The notes under the pieces were generated by a model, which saw nothing but the letters and a program-made list of their open reading frames with translations, did not search any database and was not told the origin of the DNA. A stretch of 64,000 nucleotides of DNA from Candidatus Aphodousia faecipullorum. Lineage in GTDB: Bacteria > Pseudomonadota > Gammaproteobacteria > Burkholderiales > Burkholderiaceae_F. The position numbers and the translations under genes are program-made. Positions 18,590 to 28,046 of the stretch are shown one piece after another. How positions within the stretch are numbered: position 1 is the stretch's first letter; every line of letters begins with the position of its first letter. The DNA lies in assembly GCA_018714205.1 (NCBI GenBank), contig DVNR01000053.1:1-64000 (forward strand), read 5' to 3'.

Positions 18590-18623
18590 CAAAAATACAA
18601 AACGGGAGGTCATTTGACCTCCC
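18590..18623 (-). terminator. Terminator downstream of tRNA-Met
   Basis: The minus strand has GGGAGGTCA and TGACCTCCC arms with a two-base loop, followed by GTTTTGTATTTTT, 14 bases after the tRNA end. Confidence 0.85.
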
Positions 18624-18636
18624 GCTTCTTGAATTC

Positions 18637-18713
18637 TGGTGGCGAGTCAGGGACTCGAACCCCGGACACAAGGATTATGATTCCTCTGCTCTAACCGACT
18701 GAGCTAACCCGCC
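18637..18713 (-). tRNA. tRNA-Met (anticodon CAT, elongator type)
   Basis: The minus strand starts GGCGGGTTAGCTCAGTCGGT, and the acceptor stem closes with ACTCGCC (one G-T pair). The anticodon loop is ATCATAA with CAT at 34-36, the T arm has GGTTCGAGTCC, and CCA is encoded. It lacks the unpaired first base of initiator tRNA. AATCATAATCC around the anticodon fits elongator Met of betaproteobacteria better than tRNA-Ile(CAT), but the lysidine-modified Ile form is not excluded. Confidence 0.92.
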
Positions 18714-18777
18714 AGAGAGTTGGAATCATACCGACATGTTTTCCAATATGCAAGTCCTTTTAGAAAAAAATTTAGTT

Positions 18778-19590
18778 TCAGTCCCAAAGCGCGTAAAAAT
18801 GATGAACCGGACCATGACCATGCCCAACATTTAGATCGCTTGAACGCCTAATCGCCTCCGAAATATAACTCTTCGCTCTTTCAACGGCTTGAGGTACCGA
18901 CTCAGTCTGTGGCAACAACGTGGCAATCGCCGAAGAAAGCGTACACCCTGTTCCATGAGTGTTATTCGTAACAATGCGAGCCCCTTCGAAAAAATAGCTC
19001 TCATTTTCTCCAACGAGCAAATCCGGCACGGCATCACCGACCAGATGGCCGCCCTTTAAAAGCATCCAGTGGTGGTCTCCCATCATCGACAAAAGTTTCT
19101 TTGCCAATGGCAACATCTGAGACCGATCCGTGATCTCATCTTCACCGGCGAGAACTGCCGCCTCAGGCAAATTCGGAGTCAATATCGTCGCTAACGGCAA
19201 TAAAAGTGAACGAAGAGCATCCACGGAGCTTTCTGGCAATAGACGATCTCCACTTTTGGCAACCATCACCGGATCAAGAACCACATAGCGAGGTCGATAG
19301 CGCTTTATCGCATCTGCAACAACTTCGATCACTTTCACATCTGAGAGCATTCCGATCTTTACCGAGTCAATGCCAACATCGGCAAACAAGGTGTCCAACT
19401 GCGCTTTAACAAATTCAGCATCCACTCCCAAAACACCAGTCACACCTTGGGTATTTTGAGCCGTTAGCGCGGCGATAACCGCACACCCATAGCCGCCCAG
19501 GGCACTCATGGTCTTAATATCGGCTAATACACCGGCGCCCCCTGATGGGTCAACGCCCGCAATTGTCAAGACGTTAGGAATTTTTTGCAT
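18778..19590 (-). CDS. thiD: Hydroxymethylpyrimidine / phosphomethylpyrimidine kinase
   Basis: A two-step kinase of thiamine biosynthesis that converts HMP to HMP-PP; ribokinase fold, 270 residues. Family signatures are VLTIAGVDPSGGAGVLADIKTM at the N terminus (substrate pocket), VKIGMLSD, VLDPVMVAKSGD, LTPNLPEAAVLAG, LLKGGHL and TNNTHGTGCTLSSAIA, the catalytic G-T-G-C loop. Its start overlaps the end of waaA by 25 bases. No TPP riboswitch was seen nearby. Confidence 0.96.
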   Translation of the reverse strand: MQKIPNVLTIAGVDPSGGAGVLADIKTMSALGGYGCAVIAALTAQNTQGVTGVLGVDAEFVKAQLDTLFADVGIDSVKIGMLSDVKVIEVVADAIKRYRPRYVVLDPVMVAKSGDRLLPESSVDALRSLLLPLATILTPNLPEAAVLAGEDEITDRSQMLPLAKKLLSMMGDHHWMLLKGGHLVGDAVPDLLVGENESYFFEGARIVTNNTHGTGCTLSSAIATLLPQTESVPQAVERAKSYISEAIRRSSDLNVGHGHGPVHHFYALWD

Positions 19591-20861
19591 AATGGCTCCA
19601 TGGCTTTCATTATTCGAGCGGTTGCGCCCACATAGGTTCTAGAAAAAACAAGGGCTTGAGTTTTTAAGTGATTTAGTTGAACGGGATCATTTAACCAGCT
19701 GTGCGCTTTGTCGATCGCCTCATTTGCTGTTTGCACCTGCTGCAGAGCACCGACGCCAAGCCCCTGCTTCACCACTTCGGAAAAATTGAATGTACTCGGA
19801 CCGACAATCACCGGCACACCAACAGAGGTCGGTTCAATAACATTTTGACATCCGAAAGGCTGGAAGCTTCCGCCCATAATGCATACATCAGCCAAAGCGC
19901 AATAAAAAAACATTTCCCCCATTGTGTCACCCAAAATCACTTGGGCCGATCCTACCTCTGTCGCGCAATGCAGGTCACTGCGTTTAACGTAAGCGATCCC
20001 GGCGTTTTTCAAAAGCGCCTCAACTGCGTTAAAGCGCTGAGGATGTCGGGGAACCAACAAATAGCGAACATCGCTTCGTGCATTTGCTTTCAACGCATCG
20101 ATAAAAAGCGCTTCCTCACCATCTCGCGTGCTGGCTAACAAAACAACGGGCTTAGACCAATCCTTTTTCCAATCCTTTGCCAAGCTCAACGCCGCCTGCG
20201 GAGCCTGGATATCAAATTTCAGGCTGCCCGTTACCGTGACATTTTTAGCGCTCATTGCCTCGAGCCGTCGCTGATCACTGGTCGCCTGCGCGCAAACCAA
20301 ATCGAATTGATGCATGGCGCAGGTCATGAGACGGGGAAATTTCATGGCTTGCCGATAAGACTTTTCAGATAATCGGGCGTTAGCGAGTACCAGTGGAATA
20401 TTCAACGCTTTTGCCTCGGAAAGAAGTGTCGGCCAAACCTCGGTTTCCATTATGATCCCTAAATCTGGAGCGGTTTCCCGAAAAAATTTCCGAACAGCGA
20501 ATCGCGCGTCGTACGGAAGAAAGCATTGTTGAATCCGCTCAGGTGCCAAAGCGGCAATTTTTTGTCCGGCATCGCGCCCAGTCGGGGTCATGTGAGTTAA
20601 TAAAATGTCACACTCTGGCCACGCTTTCAATATCGCCTTCACTAAAGGCCGGGTTGCGTTGGTCTCCCCGACGCTGACGGCATGAATCCACACTCTGCGC
20701 TTGGTCTGCAACTTCGCTGGAAAAGTTCCAGTCGCGAATCGTTCTGACCAATGCTTCAAATAATCCGGTTGTTTTCTTGCGCGCCACAACAGATACAGAG
20801 CCGCCAAAGGCAACAGAATCGGCACCAAGCGCTGATAACCCTTTAAAGAGATATCCATCAT
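19566..20861 (-). CDS. waaA: 3-deoxy-D-manno-octulosonic acid (Kdo) transferase
   Basis: Transfers Kdo from CMP-Kdo to lipid A precursor at the inner membrane; a GT-B glycosyltransferase of 431 residues. An N-terminal hydrophobic segment (LVPILLPLAALYLLW) anchors it. RRVWIHAVSVGETNATRPL is the acceptor-side motif with the catalytic Glu. Later motifs are METEVWP, VTGSLKFD, LGDTMGEMFFYCALADVCIMGGSF and GCQNVIEPTSVGVPVIVGP. It lies nine bases after waaC and overlaps thiD. The number of Kdo residues it adds is not evident from sequence. Confidence 0.95.
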   Translation of the reverse strand: MMDISLKGYQRLVPILLPLAALYLLWRARKQPDYLKHWSERFATGTFPAKLQTKRRVWIHAVSVGETNATRPLVKAILKAWPECDILLTHMTPTGRDAGQKIAALAPERIQQCFLPYDARFAVRKFFRETAPDLGIIMETEVWPTLLSEAKALNIPLVLANARLSEKSYRQAMKFPRLMTCAMHQFDLVCAQATSDQRRLEAMSAKNVTVTGSLKFDIQAPQAALSLAKDWKKDWSKPVVLLASTRDGEEALFIDALKANARSDVRYLLVPRHPQRFNAVEALLKNAGIAYVKRSDLHCATEVGSAQVILGDTMGEMFFYCALADVCIMGGSFQPFGCQNVIEPTSVGVPVIVGPSTFNFSEVVKQGLGVGALQQVQTANEAIDKAHSWLNDPVQLNHLKTQALVFSRTYVGATARIMKAMEPLCKKFLTS

Positions 20862-20869
20862 TGGGTCCC

Positions 20870-21832
20870 CTACGATTTTGCGGAAGTTTCAGCTATCGCG
20901 TCACAAACCTCCGCCACTTCAGGATTTGCGCCCACACCACCCAAACTTTTCACTCGAGTGCCTGTTAAGCCAACCAGTTCTACCGGATAATCCAAAAAAA
21001 GCCCAACTGTCGGTCTTGCCGTGGCAGCCGCCAAATGGGTCAACCCCGTGTCAACACCAACCACGAAGGCTGCTCCTTGCATCATCTGCGCACATGCGCC
21101 AATCGATAATCTTGGACAGACACGACAGAAATCTCCTGCCGTTTTGGCGATACGCTTGACTCGTTTTTCTTCTTCGGGACTCGCCCAGAAAAAACGAACT
21201 TCATAACCCTGTTTGGCACAGTATCTCGCTAACTGAACCCAACGCTCCTCGGACCAAAGTTTCGTCTGACGGCTGGTATTGACCAAAAACACCACATAAG
21301 GTTTTTCGTCCTGGTTCTTAGTTGAAATTACCCTGAGTCCAAAATCAAGGGGCAATCCATCAATTGAATAACCAAGGGCGTGAGCGAGAAGCGTTCGACA
21401 ACGCTTCACGGCGGAAAGCGACTTTGAGACAGAAAATGTTTGGCTGTAAAAGCGACTTGCCACCGATTCACGAATACTGTCCTTGTCGTAACCGTAAAGA
21501 GGGGCGCCAGCAAGCTTACCGATTACCGCGCTTTTAACAAGCCCCTGCAAATCCACGACCGCATCATATTGCTCAATGCGAAACGCATGACGAACACGAT
21601 TGATTTCATCCCAGGTTGAACGAGTCAACAACCGCCTTCGCCAGTCACGAACAGCCACCTCGTGCACAAAGCGGACATGTTCGCTCAGTCGCGGAATGTC
21701 CGCGAAACTGCGTTCGACCACCCAGTCGATCTGAGTGTCCGGTTTGACACGAGCCAAATCGGCGATCGCAGGAAGCGCGTGCACCACATCCCCCATGGAT
21801 GTGGTTTTCACGATTAAAACGCGTTGAGACAT
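20870..21832 (-). CDS. waaC: Lipopolysaccharide heptosyltransferase I
   Basis: Adds the first L-glycero-D-manno-heptose to Kdo on the cytoplasmic face. The start MSQRVLIVKTTSMGDVVHALP is the family's nucleotide-sugar domain opening. VDLQGLVKSAVIGKLAGAP and FVVGVDTGLTHLAAATARPTVGLF are further signatures. The ORF track starts 12 codons upstream; the ATG at 21832 is chosen because it begins the protein at the expected motif and shares a base with the pgi stop (TAATG), implying coupling. 320 residues. Works with the ADP-heptose genes 1.6-4.7 kb to the right. Confidence 0.95.
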   Translation of the reverse strand: MSQRVLIVKTTSMGDVVHALPAIADLARVKPDTQIDWVVERSFADIPRLSEHVRFVHEVAVRDWRRRLLTRSTWDEINRVRHAFRIEQYDAVVDLQGLVKSAVIGKLAGAPLYGYDKDSIRESVASRFYSQTFSVSKSLSAVKRCRTLLAHALGYSIDGLPLDFGLRVISTKNQDEKPYVVFLVNTSRQTKLWSEERWVQLARYCAKQGYEVRFFWASPEEEKRVKRIAKTAGDFCRVCPRLSIGACAQMMQGAAFVVGVDTGLTHLAAATARPTVGLFLDYPVELVGLTGTRVKSLGGVGANPEVAEVCDAIAETSAKS

Positions 21833-23247
21833 TACTCGCCTCTCATTTTTGCCTCGATCTCGCGACAAAGTTTCTTGCCGTACTCCACACCTGGTTGATC
21901 AAAGGCATTGATACCGAAAAGCGTTGCAAGCATCGTCGTCTTGTGTTCGTACATCGCCATCAAAGCGCCAAGGGTTTTCGGCGTCAACTCATCAATTTCA
22001 ATGGTGCTTACCGCATTGAAATAGTGCTCCGACTCATTTTCCCTGTGGATAAGCGCCTCGGCCTGAGCTCGGGCGTTAGCCGTCAGAACATCGTGATGGT
22101 GGGCATGCAAATGCCCCGACTTGGCGCACCAGACAAGATCCATGCTTGAGCGGACGCTTCCAGCTCGCAGCCACTGGTAAAACGAGTGTTGAGACTCGTT
22201 GCCGTTACCACCCCAGACAGCCTGCCCTGTTGGCCCTTTTATGTCGCAACCATCAAGACCAGAGGACTTCCCCAAACTTTCCATTTCCAACTGCTGCAAC
22301 CAAGGCACTAATTCACGAAGTCGCTCATCATAAGGCAAAAGACAATGAGAGCGAATCGAAAGTTGTGTCATATCCCAATATGACAATAGTGCGAGCGTAA
22401 GCGGCAAATTGTCCGACAAGGCTGCCTCGAGCATATGGCAGTCCATCTCATAGGCTCCGGCTAAAAATTCGTCGAACACTTCCGGGCCCAGAGCAACCAC
22501 AAGCGGCAGTCCGACCGCGCTCCAAACTGAAAACCGTCCGCCAACCCAAGGCCAAAAATCGAATTGATTGTCACGCGGCAATCCCATTTCCTGATAGGCC
22601 TCGGGCTTCGCAGTGGCCAGCACCACGTGTTTTGCAAGCGCCTGCGGTGTGTCAATCCCCGAGAGCTTTAACCATTCAATTGCCGCTTCGGCATTCACCT
22701 TGGTTTCTCGTGTGGAAAAACTTTTACTGGAAACAATCAAAAGCGTTTGTTCGGGATTGACGGTCCCTAAGATGCGATCAAGCAAAATGCCATCAACGGT
22801 TGAAAGGAAATGCACGCGAATGGCAGGATTTACCGCTCTTAATGCATGATAAACAGCATGAGGTCCTTTTTCCGAGCCACCGATTCCGATGTTGATCACA
22901 TCGGTAATTGGCTTACCACTTGCTCCGCGCCACTGTCCGCTTCGAATAGCCTTCGCGAAGTCCCTCATTTTCGATAATACCGACTGCACCTGAGCGTAAA
23001 AGGGCGAATCGCTAGAGTGGCTTCGCAATGATGTGTGAAGTGCCTGCCGGCCCTCCGTTGGGTTAACAACGGCTCCATGCATCATACGCTTTTGAGCACC
23101 AATAACATCTTTGCGCTGGGCCAAATTTAAAAGCGTCGACCAATCGGAATCGGTCAGACGCTGTCGGGAAATATCTAAAGTCAAGCCGCAAGCACTGAGG
23201 CGGCATTTGCAATGAGAGTCTGCTAAAAAAGGAGCTGTTTTCGACAT
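21832..23247 (-). CDS. pgi: Glucose-6-phosphate isomerase
   Basis: Interconverts glucose-6-phosphate and fructose-6-phosphate. It is 471 residues, shorter than the roughly 550 of E. coli Pgi, with trimmed N- and C-terminal segments. Visible motifs are VINIGIGGSEKGPHAVYHAL, VSSKSFSTRETKVNAEAA, DFWPWVGGRFSVWSAVGLP (family signature 1) and, near the end, FGINAFDQPGVEYGKKL (signature 2 region). The catalytic Glu is in GNGNESQHS. It heads the pgi-waaC-waaA-thiD operon, linking hexose phosphate supply to LPS core assembly. Confidence 0.95.
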   Translation of the reverse strand: MSKTAPFLADSHCKCRLSACGLTLDISRQRLTDSDWSTLLNLAQRKDVIGAQKRMMHGAVVNPTEGRQALHTSLRSHSSDSPFYAQVQSVLSKMRDFAKAIRSGQWRGASGKPITDVINIGIGGSEKGPHAVYHALRAVNPAIRVHFLSTVDGILLDRILGTVNPEQTLLIVSSKSFSTRETKVNAEAAIEWLKLSGIDTPQALAKHVVLATAKPEAYQEMGLPRDNQFDFWPWVGGRFSVWSAVGLPLVVALGPEVFDEFLAGAYEMDCHMLEAALSDNLPLTLALLSYWDMTQLSIRSHCLLPYDERLRELVPWLQQLEMESLGKSSGLDGCDIKGPTGQAVWGGNGNESQHSFYQWLRAGSVRSSMDLVWCAKSGHLHAHHHDVLTANARAQAEALIHRENESEHYFNAVSTIEIDELTPKTLGALMAMYEHKTTMLATLFGINAFDQPGVEYGKKLCREIEAKMRGE

Positions 23248-23454
23248 GGCGATGCTGCTCGATAAAGTAAAAATCAGAAAAATTTCAAGCCATTCATCCT
23301 GGCTGAAAGTTTAATTTTACTTTCTTGCGCAAACCCCTGGCAATGACAACCCGCTTGGAATCTGTTTTTGTTTGTATTGATTTTTTTCAAGCCAAAGCAA
23401 AAAAAGCCTCCCACGCTTAAAATGTTCGGAAATTCATAACGAAAGGATGCCAGC

Positions 23455-24411
23455 GTGGCAAACTGTTTTTTTGATAAAAAAATCCTAGTCGCGGGCGATG
23501 CAATGTTGGATCGCTACTGGTTTGGCGATGCCAACCGGATTTCACCCGAAGCCCCGGTTCCCGTTGTAAGAATCACTCGCGTTGAAGACCGCCTAGGCGG
23601 CGCGGCCAATGTCGCTGTCAATATTGCCGCATTGGGAGCAAAAGCGAAATTGCTTTCTGTCATCGGCGATGACGAGGCCGGTGACCGCGTTGAAGAACTT
23701 CTCAATGAAAAGAAAATTGAACCGCATTTGCACCGCGACACAGAATTAAAAACCACGGTGAAACTGCGTATTGTCGCTCGTCAGCAACAGATGCTTCGAG
23801 CGGATTTTGAAAACCGACCGACCCGTGCAGTCCTTGCCAACCACTTAACTGATTTTGAAAACCTGATTCATGAAAGCGACGTTCTGGTGCTTTCTGATTA
23901 TGGCAAAGGTGGGCTTGATCACATCATACGAATGATAGAGATTGCTCGCGCCAAGTCGATTCCCGTTCTTATTGATCCCAAAGGGAATAACTACGATCGT
24001 TATAAGGGCGCAACCGTCATTACTCCTAACCGAGCTGAACTCGCGCAAGTCGTCGGAGACTGGTCCAGCGAGGAGGATCTAACCGAAAAGGCGCAAGCGC
24101 TTCGCAAACAACTAGAACTCGAGGCCATCCTTTTGACTCGCAGTGAAGAGGGGATGACTCTATTTAGTGAAAGCGGCGCGCAGTCGATTCCAGCCCAAGC
24201 GCTCGAAGTTTTCGATGTGTCTGGCGCTGGGGACACTGTCATTGCGGTAATGGCGACTATGATTGCCATGGGAGAAACCCTTGCCGAAGCCATGCGCACC
24301 GCCAATCGCGCGGGTGGTATTGTTGTCGGCAAACTCGGCACGGCAACGGTCAGTTTTGAAGAACTTTTCCCCAATGGGTACGAACAACTTTTTCCAGGGA
24401 GTGAATTGTGA
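23455..24411 (+). CDS. rfaE1: D-glycero-beta-D-manno-heptose-7-phosphate kinase (single-domain)
   Basis: Phosphorylates heptose-7-phosphate at C1 in ADP-heptose synthesis. A PfkB-family kinase of 318 residues: [56 protein letters not shown], and [15 protein letters not shown] with the catalytic Asp. In E. coli this domain is fused to the adenylyltransferase as HldE; here the second activity is separate, three genes on. The start is GTG with AAAGGATG upstream. It overlaps hldD by four bases (GTGA). Confidence 0.95.
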   Translation: MANCFFDKKILVAGDAMLDRYWFGDANRISPEAPVPVVRITRVEDRLGGAANVAVNIAALGAKAKLLSVIGDDEAGDRVEELLNEKKIEPHLHRDTELKTTVKLRIVARQQQMLRADFENRPTRAVLANHLTDFENLIHESDVLVLSDYGKGGLDHIIRMIEIARAKSIPVLIDPKGNNYDRYKGATVITPNRAELAQVVGDWSSEEDLTEKAQALRKQLELEAILLTRSEEGMTLFSESGAQSIPAQALEVFDVSGAGDTVIAVMATMIAMGETLAEAMRTANRAGGIVVGKLGTATVSFEELFPNGYEQLFPGSEL

Positions 24412-25442
24412 GCATTATCGTCACAGGAGCTGCCGGCTTTATCGGCGCCAACAATGTACTCGCTCTTAACAAACGCGGAATAACTGACATTATCGCAGTC
24501 GACAATTTAGATAAGGCTGAAAAATTCCATAATTTGGTGGAATGTCAGATTTCTGATTATTTTGATAAGCGAGACTTTATTGAGCTTGTTCGGCAAGGCA
24601 AAATCGCAAAGCCGGAAGCCATTTTCCACCAAGGCGCCTGTTCTGACACGATGGAAACAGACGGCCGCTACATCATGGAAAATAATTATCGCTACACGCT
24701 CACTCTTTTTGAATGGGCGCAAGAGCTTGGCATTCCCTTTATTTATGCGTCCTCGGCAGCCACTTACGGCGCCAAGACAACCTTCGTTGAAGATCCTCGT
24801 TATGAAGGTCCGCTGAACATTTACGGCTACACAAAATTTCTCTTTGACCAAGTCCTACGTCAACGCATGGCAAAAGGCGCGGTGAAAGCGCCGGTCATTG
24901 GACTGCGTTATTTCAATGTGTACGGTCCTCACGAGCAACACAAAGGTCGTATGGCAAGCGTCGCCTTTCATCAATTCTTCCAATTTCGCCGCGACGGTTA
25001 CGTGCGTCTATTTGAAGGTTGTTTAGGCTACGGCAATGGAGAGCAAGAACGCGACTTTGTTTATGTTGACGATGTGATTGCCGTGAATCTGCACTTTTTT
25101 GACAAACCTGTCACCGGCATTTACAACTGCGGAACCGGACATGCACAACCCTTTAACGATGTCTCGCTCGGCGTGGTCAACGCGCTCAGAAAGCACGCCG
25201 GTGAAAGTGAAATGACACTGCAGCAAGCGGTGCAAGCAGGTCTTATCCGCTATATTGCCTTCCCGGAATCTTTAAAGGGCAAATACCAAGCCTATACACA
25301 GGCTAATCTGGAAAAACTTCGTTCTGCTGGTTGCGACGTGCAATTCCGCCTAGTCCGCGAAGGAACCGCGGACTACGTTGATTACCTTTTGAAACGCTAC
25401 CCCAATGCTGAAAACGATCCAACCATCGCCGAAGCGAAGTAA
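24408..25442 (+). CDS. hldD: ADP-L-glycero-D-manno-heptose 6-epimerase
   Basis: Epimerises ADP-D-glycero-D-manno-heptose to the L form used by heptosyltransferases. A short-chain dehydrogenase-type epimerase of 344 residues that binds NADP through [15 protein letters not shown]. The catalytic Tyr-x3-Lys is in [12 protein letters not shown], and [13 protein letters not shown] supplies the Ser/Thr. The start is a GTG overlapping the rfaE1 stop, so the two are coupled. Also named rfaD or waaD. Confidence 0.96.
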   Translation: MSIIVTGAAGFIGANNVLALNKRGITDIIAVDNLDKAEKFHNLVECQISDYFDKRDFIELVRQGKIAKPEAIFHQGACSDTMETDGRYIMENNYRYTLTLFEWAQELGIPFIYASSAATYGAKTTFVEDPRYEGPLNIYGYTKFLFDQVLRQRMAKGAVKAPVIGLRYFNVYGPHEQHKGRMASVAFHQFFQFRRDGYVRLFEGCLGYGNGEQERDFVYVDDVIAVNLHFFDKPVTGIYNCGTGHAQPFNDVSLGVVNALRKHAGESEMTLQQAVQAGLIRYIAFPESLKGKYQAYTQANLEKLRSAGCDVQFRLVREGTADYVDYLLKRYPNAENDPTIAEAK

Positions 25443-25448
25443 CGTTTT

Positions 25449-26000
25449 ATGAGCATCAAAGCGGCTTTCTTAGATCGAGACGGCGTGATCAATATAGATC
25501 ACGCCTATGTTCACCGCCCAGAAGAGTTTCAATTCATTGACGGCGCCCTGCAGGCGTGCCAACGGCTTGTCAATGCGGGGTACTGCCTCATTGTTGTCAC
25601 CAATCAAAGTGGCATCGGTCGCGGATACTATTCCGAAGCTGACTTCGAAAAACTTTGCGAGTGGATGAAAGAGCAATTTGCTAAAGCAAAGGCTCCGATC
25701 ACTGCCATCTACTATTGTCCCCACCACCCTACAAAGGCCTTGGGAGCATATCGCGTGACATGCAATTGCCGAAAACCCGCTCCCGGGATGCTTTTAAAAG
25801 CTCAAGTAGACTACGATATTGATATGACAAAAAGCCTCATGGTAGGGGACAAAGCAAGTGACATGTCAGCGGCCCTCGCAGCCGGCGTGCACACGCGAAT
25901 TCTCGTTGGCAAAGACGGTCAGGCAACTCCAAAGCCCTGTTCCGAGTGCACAATGACTGCTAAAAATCTTCTTGAAGCCGTTCATCTTATTTTGGATTGA
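25449..26000 (+). CDS. gmhB: D-glycero-beta-D-manno-heptose-1,7-bisphosphate 7-phosphatase
   Basis: A HAD-family phosphatase of 183 residues that removes the 7-phosphate. Motif I is AAFLDRDGVINID with the nucleophile and acid Asp, motif II is LIVVTNQSGIGRGYYSE, and motif IV is SLMVGDKASDMSAALAAG. A zinc loop is visible as CPHHPTKALGAYRVTCNCRKP. It lies seven bases after hldD in the rfaE1-hldD-gmhB-rfaE2 operon. Confidence 0.95.
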   Translation: MSIKAAFLDRDGVINIDHAYVHRPEEFQFIDGALQACQRLVNAGYCLIVVTNQSGIGRGYYSEADFEKLCEWMKEQFAKAKAPITAIYYCPHHPTKALGAYRVTCNCRKPAPGMLLKAQVDYDIDMTKSLMVGDKASDMSAALAAGVHTRILVGKDGQATPKPCSECTMTAKNLLEAVHLILD

Positions 26001-26008
26001 GCCATTTT

Positions 26009-26518
26009 ATGAGTACCCGACTACCTGCTCCCAATTTTGAACAAAAAATCACCGACATGGCCCACCTTAAGGAACGGGCCGAGAAGTTGCCTCACCCCAT
26101 TGTGATGACAAACGGTGTGTTTGATATTTTGCATCGCGGTCACGTCACGTATTTGGCACAAGCCCGATCGCTCGGAGCGAGCCTCATTGTTGCCGTCAAT
26201 GCTGACTGCTCGGTGAAAATGTTAGGCAAGGGCGATGACAGACCGATTAACAACGAAAATGATCGGGCAGCCGTCCTTGCCTCGCTCGAAAGCGTTGACC
26301 TTGTTGTTTTATTTGAAGACAAGGTTCCGCTTAAACCAATTGAATTAGCCCACCCTGACATTTATGTAAAGGGAGGTGATTACCGCATCGAAGACCTGCC
26401 CGAAGCTAAGCTTGTGGACACGTGGGGAGGGAAGACCGTCACCGTGCAATTTGAGCATCAGCGCTCAACAACGGCTCTTTTGAATAAAATCAAATCGCTT
26501 GCTTCTCAAAGTCGATAA
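26009..26518 (+). CDS. rfaE2: D-glycero-beta-D-manno-heptose 1-phosphate adenylyltransferase
   Basis: Makes ADP-D-glycero-D-manno-heptose from ATP and heptose-1-phosphate. A 169-residue nucleotidyltransferase with VMTNGVFDILHRGHVTYLAQA (HxGH motif), VAVNADCSVKMLGKG, and the family ending FEHQRSTTALLNKI. The ORF-track start is a TTG overlapping the gmhB stop; the ATG at 26009 is more likely. Separate kinase and adenylyltransferase genes are an alternative to the fused HldE of enterics. Confidence 0.95.
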   Translation: MSTRLPAPNFEQKITDMAHLKERAEKLPHPIVMTNGVFDILHRGHVTYLAQARSLGASLIVAVNADCSVKMLGKGDDRPINNENDRAAVLASLESVDLVVLFEDKVPLKPIELAHPDIYVKGGDYRIEDLPEAKLVDTWGGKTVTVQFEHQRSTTALLNKIKSLASQSR

Positions 26519-26579
26519 TGTCGATACGGATACAGAGCTAGTGATAGCTGCAACCGCTTTAGATTGAAAGGAACAAAAA

Positions 26580-27986
26580 ATGCCTACTGAAGACAAAAAA
26601 TTGATTTCCGAACAATTGGCCCGTTTTGTTGTATGGACAAAATTTGAGGACATTCCGGAAGAGTTAGTGATCAAAGCTCAGCGTCATATTTTAGACTCGG
26701 TTGGAGCGGGTATCGCCGGAGCGGTTAGTCCTGAAACGCGCCTACTGGGAAAAGTCTTCAGCTTATGCGGGGAAAATGGGGGAGATGTTCCGCTTTGGGG
26801 CAAAGGGGTTAAAGCGTCTGCTCGTAACGCTGCGTTGAGCAATGGCGTCTCTTCTCATACATTCGAACTCGACGATACTAACGGATGTGACCATTCTGGT
26901 GCCGTTGTCGTCCCCGCTGCTTTTGCCGCGCTCAGTTTGGCGGACCACCCGATCGATGGAAAAGAATTTATCGTAGCCGTTGTTTTAGGCTACGATTTAG
27001 CCCGTCGCGCCTTGGAGTCCTGTGGCGCCTATGAACCGCACAATGGGGCTGGTTGGCATTCAACCGGTACCTGTGGCGTTTTCGGCGCTGCCGCAGCCGT
27101 CGGTCGCATTATCGGGTTAGATGTCGAAAAAATGCAGGCAGCCCTAGGCATTGCTACAAGTTTTTCAGCCGGTCAATGGTCCTTCGTTCATGATGGAGCC
27201 CAAAACAAACGACTCCACGTCGGCAATGCCGCTCATGGCGGACTTTTAGCTTGTTTGCTCGCCAGAGAGGGCTTTACTGGTCCGAAATACGCTTTTGAAC
27301 AAGTTTGGGGTGGTTTTTCAAAGACCTTTGCGCCGAATAGCCAAGATCCCGACGCATGGCTTCGCGATCTAGGCAAAAATTGGAAGCTGGGTCGCGTTTC
27401 TATTAAACCACATGCTTCTTGCCGTAGCTCTCACTCCTCAATTGACGCGGTCAATTTGATTATGGCCGCTCACAATTTAAGTCCAGAAAATATTGAAAAG
27501 ATTCATATCAAGATCAATCCTTTTGTACACGGCATGTGTGGCGGCAGGAAACTTGATCCAATGCCGGCTGCCCAAATGAGCATCGCTTATGGCATTGCTG
27601 CGCGTTTGGTTTTCGGTGGCGCAAATCTCACGGCTTACACACGTACCAACCGCCACGATCCTCGTGTTCGTCACGCCATGGATAAAGTGGAATTTGAAAT
27701 TGATCCCACCCAAAAAGATGAGGATGAACCATTTGTCACGGTAGTCACCACCACTGGGGAAAGCTATACAGAGCGTGTGGAGTTCCCGCTTGGCGCACCG
27801 CAAAACCCCGTAAGTGATGAAGCCTTGATGAACAAATACCGCGACATTGCCGGGATGGTATTCTCAAGTGACGTGGTCGAAGAGATTGCAGACTTTTTGT
27901 TGCACTTGCGTGAAAAGGACAGTCTTGAGCCCGTGGTGAAGCTACTGGGTAGCAAGCCTATCACAACCACCACGTTCGATATTTAA
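26580..27986 (+). CDS. MmgE/PrpD family protein
   Basis: A 468-residue cytosolic enzyme of the MmgE/PrpD fold, which includes 2-methylcitrate dehydratase, cis-aconitate decarboxylase and iminodisuccinate/aconitate-type isomerases. Features are an all-helical N half (QRHILDSVGAGIAGAVSPE), FELDDTNGCDHSGAVVVPAA, GWHSTGTCGVFGAAAAVGRI, and a C half with KPHASCRSSHSSIDAVNLI. AAAGGAA precedes the ATG. It lies 61 bases after rfaE2 but is probably functionally tied to the GntR regulator and the Dcu carriers to its right. No prpB or prpC is present, so a methylcitrate role is not supported. Substrate unknown, likely a C4-C7 carboxylic acid. Confidence 0.85.
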   Translation: MPTEDKKLISEQLARFVVWTKFEDIPEELVIKAQRHILDSVGAGIAGAVSPETRLLGKVFSLCGENGGDVPLWGKGVKASARNAALSNGVSSHTFELDDTNGCDHSGAVVVPAAFAALSLADHPIDGKEFIVAVVLGYDLARRALESCGAYEPHNGAGWHSTGTCGVFGAAAAVGRIIGLDVEKMQAALGIATSFSAGQWSFVHDGAQNKRLHVGNAAHGGLLACLLAREGFTGPKYAFEQVWGGFSKTFAPNSQDPDAWLRDLGKNWKLGRVSIKPHASCRSSHSSIDAVNLIMAAHNLSPENIEKIHIKINPFVHGMCGGRKLDPMPAAQMSIAYGIAARLVFGGANLTAYTRTNRHDPRVRHAMDKVEFEIDPTQKDEDEPFVTVVTTTGESYTERVEFPLGAPQNPVSDEALMNKYRDIAGMVFSSDVVEEIADFLLHLREKDSLEPVVKLLGSKPITTTTFDI

Positions 27987-28001
27987 CCGAACAACAACCC
28001 C

Positions 28002-28033
28002 AGAGGGAGCTTTCACGAAAGCTCCCTCTTTGT
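28002..28033. terminator. Bidirectional terminator between MmgE/PrpD gene and GntR gene
   Basis: AGAGGGAGCTTT and AAAGCTCCCTCT arms around CACG, followed by TTGTTT on the plus strand. It is symmetrical enough to stop both convergent genes. Confidence 0.85.
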
Positions 28034-28046
28034 TTATGCTTTTCGA

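Noticed and set aside
18357-18671. 104-residue minus-strand ORF before the integrase
   Set aside because: It runs through the tRNA-Met 3' end, its terminator and the repeats; no family resemblance and no ribosome site.
17000-18713. Direct att repeat of the tRNA-Met 3' end on the far side of the integrase
   Set aside because: Only a 7-base GAACCCC match was found, which is not above chance.
18714-18777. TPP riboswitch near thiD
   Set aside because: No conserved TPP-box sequences found; the gene sits inside an operon led by pgi.
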